From positions 1 through 5,000 of the forward strand of contig JAEELK010000212.1 of assembly GCA_016282655.1 (NCBI GenBank): DNA of 5,000 nucleotides, read 5' to 3'. A program made the position numbers and the translations under genes. This stretch comes from Bacillota bacterium. Its GTDB lineage: Bacteria; Bacillota; Clostridia; Peptostreptococcales; Anaerovoracaceae. A model generated the notes under the pieces. That model made no database searches, was not told the origin of the DNA, and saw only the letters and a program-made list of their open reading frames with translations. Below are positions 1 to 5,000 of this stretch, piece after piece (within the stretch, counting starts at the first letter, position 1; each line of letters begins with the position of its first letter).

Positions 1-1488
1 AAGCGCTTTGCGCAGAAGCGGCAGGCGCGGATCGCGGCGCTGGAGGCGCGCGCGGTCCCCGCGGTGGAAGCCGCAGACCGTTTCTTCGACCGCCTGGCGG
101 AAGGGATCGACGCCCTTCGGCGGCGGGACGCCGCCCTCTGCGACTGGGCGGAGACGCACAAAGGCAAGGCCCTGGGCCTGGCCGGCGCGGCCGGCGCTCT
201 CGTTCTGCTCTGCGCGCTGATCGTCGGAAGCTCCACGGCCTATGAATACTATTATCACGGCAAACTGATGGGCCTGGTCAAGGACCAGCAGGACGTCCTG
301 AGCACGGTGGAGCTCATCGGAGACGACCTCGGCTATCTTTACGGCGCCAACGTCCGCATCGACGCGGAGCAGGACATCAGCTTCAAGCGCGTCCATCGCT
401 TCGGCGCGAAGACGGACGGCAAAGAAGACATCCTGAACACCATCACCTATATGCGCAACATGGAGTTCACCGGCTACGGCCTCTACGTGAACGGCAGCCG
501 TGTGGCGCTGCTCGATTCCGAGGAGAGCGTTGAGGCGGTGCTCCACACGATGCAGGAGAGCTTTCTGCAGCGCGGCGAGGACCGGGAATACCTCGAGATC
601 GGCTTTGCGGAGAACACGGAGACCCGCGAGGTCACAGCGAAGCTCGGCGAGCTGGACAGCCGGGAAGAAGCGCTGCAGTATCTGATGACCGGCGGCATCG
701 CCCAGCAGTTCTACACCGTGCAGTCCGGAGACACGCTCTCCGGGATCGCCGCCGCAAACGGCCTGACGGAAGACGAGCTGAGCGCGCTGAATCCCGGCGT
801 GCAGCCCACGCGTCTGCAGATCGGCCAGCAGCTGGTCGTCAGCAACACGGTGCCGCTCCTGACGGTCCAGACGGTCGAAGTCACGAACTACATCGAAGCC
901 ATTCCCTACGAGATCACCTACGAGCAGACCTCCAATCTCTACGTCGGAGAGAGCCGCACCAAGACCGCCGGCGTCAACGGCGAGCGGCAGGTGGTCGCCA
1001 AGATCACGCGCAACAACGGCGTGGAGGTCGCCCGCGAAGAGCTGGGCCAGACGATCCTTTCCGAGCCGAGCCCGCAGGTCGTCTTGCAGGGCACCAAGGA
1101 GCTTCCGCCGCTCATCGGCACGGGCACCTTCGTCCTGCCGGTCCGCGGCTACACGCTGACCTCCCGCTTCGGAACGCGCTGGGGACGGATGCACACCGGC
1201 ATCGACATGGCCTGCGCCAAGGGCACGCCGGTCTATGCCACGGACGGCGGAACGGTCATCTCCGCGGGCTGGGAGAACGGCAAGGGCTACACCATCCGCA
1301 TCGACCACGGCAAGAACGTCACCTCGGTCTACGCGCATCTGAGCGCCATTTACGTCAGCTCCGGCAACAAGGTCTATCAGGGGCAGAACATCGGCGCGGT
1401 CGGCTCCACCGGAAACTCCACCGGCCCCCATCTCCATTTCGAGATCATCGTCAACGGCAATTTCAAGAATCCTTTAGACTATATCTAA
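1..1488 (+). CDS. Membrane-anchored LysM-G5-M23 peptidoglycan endopeptidase (5' partial)
   Basis: Probable zinc metallopeptidase that cuts peptide cross-links of peptidoglycan outside the membrane. Numbering from the first visible codon (495 codons to TAA): a charged, Ala/Arg-rich cytoplasmic part at 1-56; one membrane segment at about 57-78; an unassigned extracellular region at about 79-237; one LysM domain at about 238-281 (YTVQSGDTLSGIA, ending IGQQLVV), which binds glycan; a G5 domain at about 284-365 (IPYEI, GVNGERQVVAKIT); and a LytM-type M23 domain at 378-495. The M23 metal and catalytic residues are all present: H398 and D402 (HTGID), H446 (YAHLS), H477 and H479 (HLHFE), so it should be active. 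GTG at 64 is a possible start, but the nearest GGAGG (42-46) is 17 bases away and the frame stays open to base 1 with similar charged sequence, so I infer the true start is upstream. It ends 21 bases before the regulator gene. Domain calls are firm; the physiological substrate is inferred. Confidence 0.93.
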   Translation, partial: KRFAQKRQARIAALEARAVPAVEAADRFFDRLAEGIDALRRRDAALCDWAETHKGKALGLAGAAGALVLLCALIVGSSTAYEYYYHGKLMGLVKDQQDVLSTVELIGDDLGYLYGANVRIDAEQDISFKRVHRFGAKTDGKEDILNTITYMRNMEFTGYGLYVNGSRVALLDSEESVEAVLHTMQESFLQRGEDREYLEIGFAENTETREVTAKLGELDSREEALQYLMTGGIAQQFYTVQSGDTLSGIAAANGLTEDELSALNPGVQPTRLQIGQQLVVSNTVPLLTVQTVEVTNYIEAIPYEITYEQTSNLYVGESRTKTAGVNGERQVVAKITRNNGVEVAREELGQTILSEPSPQVVLQGTKELPPLIGTGTFVLPVRGYTLTSRFGTRWGRMHTGIDMACAKGTPVYATDGGTVISAGWENGKGYTIRIDHGKNVTSVYAHLSAIYVSSGNKVYQGQNIGAVGSTGNSTGPHLHFEIIVNGNFKNPLDYI

Positions 1489-1491
1489 CAC

Positions 1492-1505
1492 AGGAAAGAG
1501 AGGTG
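1492..1505 (+). promoter_or_regulatory. Ribosome binding region of the response regulator gene
   Basis: The purine-rich run AGGAAAGAGAGGTG lies between the hydrolase stop (1486-1488) and the ATG at 1510. It offers two overlapping Shine-Dalgarno-like cores: AGGAAAG, well spaced, and AGAGGTG, closer to the start. It fills most of the 21-base gap, leaving no space for a separate promoter or terminator. Confidence 0.7.
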
Positions 1506-1509
1506 CCCC

Positions 1510-2208
1510 ATGGAACAGAAGACCATCCTCATCGTAGAAGACGAACGCTCCATCTCCGACATCATCAAATTCAACCTGAACAAAGAGGGCTTTCAGGTGG
1601 AGACCGCCTATGACGGCCGCGAAGGACTGGAGAAGGCGCTGGGCCTGCATCCGGACCTGATCCTGCTGGACGTGATGCTTCCCTACGTGGACGGCTTCGA
1701 GGTCTGCCGCAAGGTGCGCGAGAGCAGCACGGTGCCGATCCTGATGCTCACCGCCAAGGAAGAAGAGGTGGACAAGGTGCTCGGCCTCGAGCTGGGCGCG
1801 GACGACTACATCACCAAGCCCTTCGGCATGCGGGAGCTCATCGCGCGCATCCGCGCAAACCTACGGCGCAGCGCGCAGGCGGAGGAATCCAAGAGCGCGC
1901 CGGCGGACCTGCAGACCTTCGGCAATCTGACCATCGACATGAACCGCTACGAGGTCTGCAAGGACGGCAAGGTGCTCGAGCTGACCCTCCGCGAATTCGA
2001 ACTGCTGCGCTATCTGGCGGAGCGGGCGGACCGGGTCTTCTCCCGCGAGCAGCTGCTGGAAGAGGTCTGGGGCTACGAGTATTACGGCGACATCCGCACG
2101 GTGGACGTGACGGTGCGCCGCCTCCGCGAGAAGCTGGAAGACAACTCCAGCGATCCGCAGTACATCATGACGAAGCGCGGCGTAGGCTATTATTTCAGGA
2201 GGCCGTAA
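1510..2208 (+). CDS. walR: OmpR/PhoB-family response regulator, WalR (YycF/VicR)-like
   Basis: DNA-binding response regulator of 232 residues, the usual size for the family. The receiver domain (about 4-120) has the acidic pocket E10-D11-E12, phosphoacceptor D54 in LILLDVMLP, T81 and K103 (ITKPF). The winged-helix effector domain (about 136-230) has the LTLREFELL helix, the REQLLEEVWG segment, the TVDVTVRRLREKLE recognition helix and the terminal wing GVGYYFR. The stretches FNLNKEGF, MLTAKEEEVDKVLGLELGADDYITKPF and RANLRR closely match what I recall of Bacillus WalR, which favours WalR over PhoP, although PhoP-like regulators share much of this. In Bacillus and Staphylococcus WalR controls peptidoglycan hydrolase genes; here the adjoining hydrolase gene fits that job. 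It is followed after 6 bases by its likely kinase gene. ATG at 1510 is supported by a good ribosome binding site and by the normal N-terminus of the receiver fold. Confidence 0.9.
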   Translation: MEQKTILIVEDERSISDIIKFNLNKEGFQVETAYDGREGLEKALGLHPDLILLDVMLPYVDGFEVCRKVRESSTVPILMLTAKEEEVDKVLGLELGADDYITKPFGMRELIARIRANLRRSAQAEESKSAPADLQTFGNLTIDMNRYEVCKDGKVLELTLREFELLRYLAERADRVFSREQLLEEVWGYEYYGDIRTVDVTVRRLREKLEDNSSDPQYIMTKRGVGYYFRRP

Positions 2209-2212
2209 GGAG
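2207..2212 (+). promoter_or_regulatory. Shine-Dalgarno of the sensor kinase gene, overlapping the walR stop codon
   Basis: AAGGAG begins inside the walR stop codon TAA (2206-2208) and ends only two bases before the kinase ATG at 2215. This is closer than the usual 5-9 bases. No other in-frame start fits, because the codons between the stop and this ATG are only GGA and GCG. The arrangement suggests kinase translation is coupled to ribosomes finishing walR. Confidence 0.65.
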
Positions 2213-2214
2213 CG

Positions 2215-4029
2215 ATGAGCCAGACCCGCAAATGGCACAGCATCCGCTGGCGCATCGTGCTCATCTATTTCCTGCTGGTCTTCATCGTCATGGCCGTGGT
2301 GGGCGTGTTCATCCTGGGCCAGCTCCGGGATTATCAGATGGCTTCGGTGCGGAGCAATTTCACGAAGATCGTGCAGGAGAACATCCTCTCCGGCATGGCT
2401 TACGAGGACCTGAGCGCGAACCGCGAGAGCCTGCAGGCCGACACGGAGGCCTGGGCGCAGAGTCTGCGCGAGGAGCTTTTTGTGGTGGACGGGGACTTCC
2501 GGATCCTGGCCTCCAGCAACCGCAACTTCGTGGACCGAAACGCGCTGGACGTGCTGGAGCAGGGCGTCCTGCTGCGGGGCTTCGCGGGCGAGATCGCGGA
2601 GGAGGACAGCGTGCTCTCCAGCGGCATCCCCGTGAAGACCATCGCCTTTCCCATCCGCAGCGGAGGGGAGACGGTGGGGCTCTTCTGCCTGCGGGCGGAC
2701 ATCTCCAACGTCTATGACACCCTAGAGAACGCGCTGAACATCATCGTCCGGGCGCTGCTGCTCGCGCTGCTGCTGACCACGGTGCTGAGCGCGGTCATCG
2801 CGCGCTCCATCACGGAGCCCATCAACAGCGTCACCGAAACGGCTGAGAGCATGGCCGGCGGCGATTTCAGCCAGGAGCTGCACATCCAGTCCGACGACGA
2901 GATCGGGCGCCTGGCGCAGATGTTCAACCTGCTGCGCGGCGAGCTGGACAAGACCATCTCGGACATCAACAACGAAAAGAGCAAGCTGAAGACCATCCTG
3001 GAGAACATGGTGGACGGCCTGGTCGCCATCGATCCCGACGGCCGGATCATCCACGCCAACCCCGCCCTGCGCAGGATGCTCGCGCTGGAGCCGGAGGAGC
3101 CGGAGAACGCCTCATATCAGGAGCTCATCGGCTGCCTGGACCCGGTCCTTTCCTATGAGGTCCTGCAGGAAGGCTGCGCGAACGGCGGCGGGCAGGAGAT
3201 CCTGGAGAAGGACGGCTCCATCTTCGCCGTGCGCTACGACCGCTTCCGGGACGAAGCCGGGCGGGACGCCGGCATCATCCTCCTGCTGGAGGACATCACC
3301 GAGCGCCAGAAGCTGGCCAAGATGCAGAAGGACTTCGTGGCGAACGTCTCCCACGAGCTGAAGACGCCGCTCACGACCATCAAGAGCTATACGGAGACCC
3401 TGCTGGACGGGGCGGTGGAAGACAAAGAGACCGCGCTGCACTTTCTCGGCATCGTGGACTCGGAGGCGGACCGCATGAACCGCCTGGTCAAGGATCTGCT
3501 GCAGCTCTCCCGCCTGGATCACCAGCAGGAGCAGCTGCACATGACGGACTGCAACCTGAGCCTCCTTCTGAAGAATACCGTCATGAAGATGGAGGTGCTG
3601 GCCAAGGCGAAGGAGCAGCACATGATCTGCATCTTCGACGAGCAGCGCCGGCTCTACGCGCTCATCGACAAAGACCGCATCGAGCAGGTGCTGATCAACG
3701 TCCTTTCCAACGCGGTGAAATACACGCAGGAGGGCGGCCGCATCGACGTCGACCTCTATCCGCAGGGCAAAGAGGCGAAGATCCTGGTGATCGACAACGG
3801 CATCGGCATCGACGCGGAGGAGCTGCCGCGGGTCTTCGAGCGCTTCTACCGGGTGGACAAGGCCCGCTCGCGCGAGATGGGCGGCACGGGCCTCGGGCTC
3901 GCCATCGCCAAGCACATCGTGGAAGAGCACAAAGGAAGCATTGAAATGGAGAGCCAGAAAGGCAAGGGGACCAAGGTCATCATCACCCTGCCGCTGGCGC
4001 CGGACCGGGCCGTGCCCGGCATCGAATAG
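2215..4029 (+). CDS. walK: Membrane sensor histidine kinase, WalK (YycG/VicK)-like
   Basis: Sensor kinase of 604 residues, close to the roughly 610 of Bacillus WalK. In order: short basic N-terminus; membrane segment 1 at about 13-35; extracytoplasmic sensor region at about 36-172, Cache/PAS-like by size and position; membrane segment 2 at about 173-196; HAMP at about 197-248 (SITEPINSVTETAESMAGGDF, DDEIGRLAQMFN); cytoplasmic PAS at about 255-362, ending in LLLEDITERQKL; HisKA with phosphoacceptor H380 in HELKTPLT, including E381 and T384 expected for phosphatase activity; and HATPase_c with N box N495/N499 (NVLSNAVKY), G1 DNGIGI at 527-532, F box FERFYR at 541-546 and G2 GGTGLGLAI at 556-564. 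All catalytic motifs are intact. It should autophosphorylate and pass phosphate to D54 of the adjacent regulator. The two-TM, HAMP, PAS layout fits WalK; clostridial PhoR-type kinases are similar, so the symbol is less certain than the family. The signal sensed is unknown. Confidence 0.88.
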   Translation: MSQTRKWHSIRWRIVLIYFLLVFIVMAVVGVFILGQLRDYQMASVRSNFTKIVQENILSGMAYEDLSANRESLQADTEAWAQSLREELFVVDGDFRILASSNRNFVDRNALDVLEQGVLLRGFAGEIAEEDSVLSSGIPVKTIAFPIRSGGETVGLFCLRADISNVYDTLENALNIIVRALLLALLLTTVLSAVIARSITEPINSVTETAESMAGGDFSQELHIQSDDEIGRLAQMFNLLRGELDKTISDINNEKSKLKTILENMVDGLVAIDPDGRIIHANPALRRMLALEPEEPENASYQELIGCLDPVLSYEVLQEGCANGGGQEILEKDGSIFAVRYDRFRDEAGRDAGIILLLEDITERQKLAKMQKDFVANVSHELKTPLTTIKSYTETLLDGAVEDKETALHFLGIVDSEADRMNRLVKDLLQLSRLDHQQEQLHMTDCNLSLLLKNTVMKMEVLAKAKEQHMICIFDEQRRLYALIDKDRIEQVLINVLSNAVKYTQEGGRIDVDLYPQGKEAKILVIDNGIGIDAEELPRVFERFYRVDKARSREMGGTGLGLAIAKHIVEEHKGSIEMESQKGKGTKVIITLPLAPDRAVPGIE

Positions 4030-4035
4030 AGGAAG
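4029..4035 (+). promoter_or_regulatory. Ribosome binding site supporting the GTG start of the DivIC-like gene
   Basis: GAGGAAG starts at the last base of the kinase stop codon TAG (4027-4029) and lies 6 bases before GTG at 4042. No in-frame ATG occurs between the kinase stop and this GTG; the next in-frame ATG codons are at 4243 and later, inside or after the membrane segment. The site therefore decides the start. Confidence 0.7.
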
Positions 4036-4041
4036 CGTACA

Positions 4042-4479
4042 GTGGCTTTTGCGAGACGGAAAAAGAAAGAACAGCGTCAGGCGGAGCGCCAGGCGGCCCG
4101 GGAGAAGCGAGAGCTTCGAAAGGCAAAGCAGGCGGAACGCGAGGCGCAGGCGCAGGCGGCGCAGAAGCAGCGCGGCGGCCGGAAGAAGCGCAGCCCGAAG
4201 CGGCAGCTCGTGCTGGCGGCGATCCTCTGCGTCATCGTCCTGATGCTCCTCCTGTCCGTCTACCGCCTCATCAAGCTGCAGGTGGAAGAAGGCCGCATGC
4301 AGAGCGAGCTCACCCGGCTGGAGGAGGAGAGGGACGCGCTGGAAGACGAGTACCGGCACGTCAACGAAGACAGCTACGTGGAGCAGCAGGCGCGCGATCT
4401 GCTGCACATGATCAAAGAAGGAGAAGTGCTCTACATGTATCACGGCGAGCATGGAGACACGGACAGAGAGCAGCAATGA
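4042..4479 (+). CDS. Septum formation initiator family protein (DivIC/FtsB-like)
   Basis: Small bitopic membrane protein of 145 residues. The N-terminal 54 residues are a highly basic, Ala/Glu/Gln-rich cytoplasmic tail. A single membrane segment follows at about 55-77 (LVLAAILCVIVLMLLLSVY), then an extracellular coiled coil at about 78-108 with heptad-like leucines and alternating charges (EEGRMQSELTRLEEERDALE), and the family's closing region, SYVEQQARDLLHMIKEGEVLY, at 111-131. This layout matches DivIC/FtsB proteins, which bridge FtsL and DivIB/FtsQ in the divisome and help activate septal wall synthesis. The tail is longer than I recall for Bacillus DivIC. Start is GTG, 12 bases after the kinase stop; the stop TGA overlaps the next gene's ATG. 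Sequence in this family diverges fast, so the call rests on layout and the C-terminal motif; whether it is the main DivIC of the cell or a paralogue cannot be told. Confidence 0.82.
   Translation: MAFARRKKKEQRQAERQAAREKRELRKAKQAEREAQAQAAQKQRGGRKKRSPKRQLVLAAILCVIVLMLLLSVYRLIKLQVEEGRMQSELTRLEEERDALEDEYRHVNEDSYVEQQARDLLHMIKEGEVLYMYHGEHGDTDREQQ
4465..4479 (+). promoter_or_regulatory. Weak ribosome binding site and ATGA stop/start overlap
   Basis: AGAGAG at 4465-4470 lies five bases before ATG at 4476. The ATG overlaps the upstream TGA (4477-4479) as ATGA. Such overlaps usually mean that ribosomes ending the first gene reinitiate on the second, which would tie RNase M5 output to the division gene. 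Confidence 0.6.
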
Positions 4480-5000
4480 TCCGGGAGATCATCGTGGTAG
4501 AGGGCCGCGACGACGAAGCGGCCGTCCGGCGGGCCGTGGAGGCGGACACCATCGCCACGCACGGCTACGGCATCCGCCAGGAGACGCTGGACCGCCTTGC
4601 CCGCGCCTACGAGACGCGCGGCCTGGTCCTGCTGCTGGATCCGGACCGTCCCGGCGAAGAGATCCGCAGAAAGCTCAGCGCGCTCTTTCCGAAGGCCAAG
4701 CAAGCCTTTCTGCCGCGGGACGAGGCCAGAAAGAACGGAGACCTCGGCGTGGAGAACGCCTCCGCGGAGGCCATCCGCCGCGCGCTGGCCGGCGCGCGCT
4801 GCGTGGAGCAGGAGAGCGCGGAGCGCTTTACGAACGCGGATCTGGACCGCTTCGGCCTGCGCGGCAGCACGGAGAGCGCGGCACGCCGCGCCGCGCTGGG
4901 GGCCGCGCTCGGGATCGGCTACGCAAACGCAGGGGCTTTTCTGAAGCGCCTCAACCACTACGGCATCACAAGAGAGGAATTCGAAGCGCATGGAACGGCT
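4476..5000 (+). CDS. rnmV: Ribonuclease M5 (3' partial)
   Basis: Endonuclease that trims 5S rRNA precursor at the mature ends in Firmicutes, acting with ribosomal protein L18 in Bacillus. The frame is open for 175 codons and runs off the window. The N-terminal TOPRIM domain holds E9 in IIVVEGRDD, followed by the VEADTIATHGYGI segment and the metal-binding pair D55 and D57 in LLLDPDRPGEEIR. The family signature LGVENAS is at 90-96. The C-terminal part, from about 115, has the helical DLDRFGLRG and GIGYANAGAFLKRLNHYGIT segments expected for RNase M5. Bacillus RNase M5 has about 186 residues, so only a few codons should be missing. Other TOPRIM proteins such as DnaG and topoisomerases lack this arrangement. 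The start ATG overlaps the DivIC-like stop. In many Firmicutes rnmV precedes ksgA, and a candidate start for that gene appears at the window edge. Confidence 0.93.
   Translation, partial: MIREIIVVEGRDDEAAVRRAVEADTIATHGYGIRQETLDRLARAYETRGLVLLLDPDRPGEEIRRKLSALFPKAKQAFLPRDEARKNGDLGVENASAEAIRRALAGARCVEQESAERFTNADLDRFGLRGSTESAARRAALGAALGIGYANAGAFLKRLNHYGITREEFEAHGTA
4990..5000 (+). CDS. Possible start of the next gene (candidate ksgA/rsmA), only first codons visible
   Basis: An ATG at 4990 opens a second frame (ATG GAA CGG CT, giving M-E-R-L or similar) within the expected last codons of rnmV. A GAGAGGAA purine run at 4972-4979 could serve as its ribosome binding site, although the spacing is on the long side. 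In Firmicutes the gene after rnmV is usually ksgA (rsmA), the 16S rRNA dimethyladenosine transferase. Only three full codons are seen, so the identity is inferred from synteny alone. Confidence 0.3.

Noticed and set aside
1861..2238. 125-codon open frame on the - strand across the walR-walK junction
   Set aside because: Same codon-aligned antisense effect; it ends at the rare CTA codon of walR at 1861. No domain is visible.
2232..2717. 161-codon + strand frame inside walK
   Set aside because: Out-of-frame product rich in Gly, Arg, Pro and Ala, typical of a shifted reading of GC-rich coding DNA; walK in the other frame has complete kinase domains.
3112..4476. 454-codon open frame on the - strand across walK and the DivIC-like gene
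   Set aside because: It is codon-aligned with the + strand genes, so its stops correspond only to TTA, CTA and TCA codons, which are rare in this GC-rich sequence. It ends exactly where walK uses a TCA (3112-3114). The product is a low-complexity Leu/His/Val/Asp/Arg-rich shadow with no recognisable domain, and it crosses two well-supported genes.
1..4479. Four successive genes all in the same reading frame
   Set aside because: The gaps of 21, 6 and 12 bases happen to be multiples of three; with three junctions this is a mild coincidence (about 1 in 27). Only the walR-walK junction merits separate note.
4758..4771. Perfect 14-base palindrome GCCTCCGCGGAGGC
   Set aside because: It lies within the conserved LGVENAS-AEAI coding region of rnmV and is built from common GC-rich codons; no second copy was noticed, so an operator or recognition site is not supported.
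4779..4798. GC-only hairpin (7-base arms, 6-base loop) as a possible terminator
   Set aside because: There is no T-tract after it and it is inside rnmV, encoding ordinary RRALAGAR residues; alternating GC runs form such stems by chance.

Overview
The window is a compact, gene-dense stretch of a GC-rich low-G+C-lineage relative, most likely a member of the Clostridia (Firmicutes). The lineage call rests on gene content: a WalR/WalK-type essential two-component pair, a membrane-anchored LysM-G5-M23 hydrolase, a DivIC/FtsB-like division protein and an RNase M5 gene, all of which are Firmicutes hallmarks. Third codon positions are strongly G/C biased, so this is one of the GC-rich clostridial groups. 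The species cannot be named from the sequence.

Layout, all on the + strand. (1) 1-1488: 3' part of a membrane-anchored cell-wall endopeptidase gene (cytoplasmic tail, one membrane segment, uncharacterised extracellular region, LysM, G5, M23); its frame is open from base 1, so the start lies upstream of the window. (2) 1510-2208: OmpR-family response regulator, WalR-like. (3) 2215-4029: WalK-like sensor kinase with two membrane segments, HAMP, PAS, HisKA and HATPase domains. (4) 4042-4479: small bitopic coiled-coil protein of the DivIC/FtsB septum-initiator family, with a GTG start. (5) 4476-5000+: ribonuclease M5 (rnmV), running off the end. (6) A possible start of the next gene, perhaps ksgA/rsmA, at 4990.

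The gaps are 21, 6 and 12 bases, followed by a 4-base ATGA overlap. There is no room for internal terminators or conventional promoters, so the whole window reads as one operon with translational coupling. It joins a wall hydrolase, the regulator pair that in Bacillus and Staphylococcus controls such hydrolases, a division protein, and then an rRNA-maturation gene. The first three kinds of gene fit one theme, cell-wall remodelling during growth and division; the RNase M5 gene is housekeeping.

I see no mobile element, CRISPR array, RNA gene, riboswitch or clear intrinsic terminator. The window looks like a well-ordered core-genome region rather than an undescribed system. The points of interest are the gene neighbourhood, the in-frame walR-walK junction, the long basic or charged cytoplasmic tails on two membrane proteins, and an unassigned extracellular region in the hydrolase.
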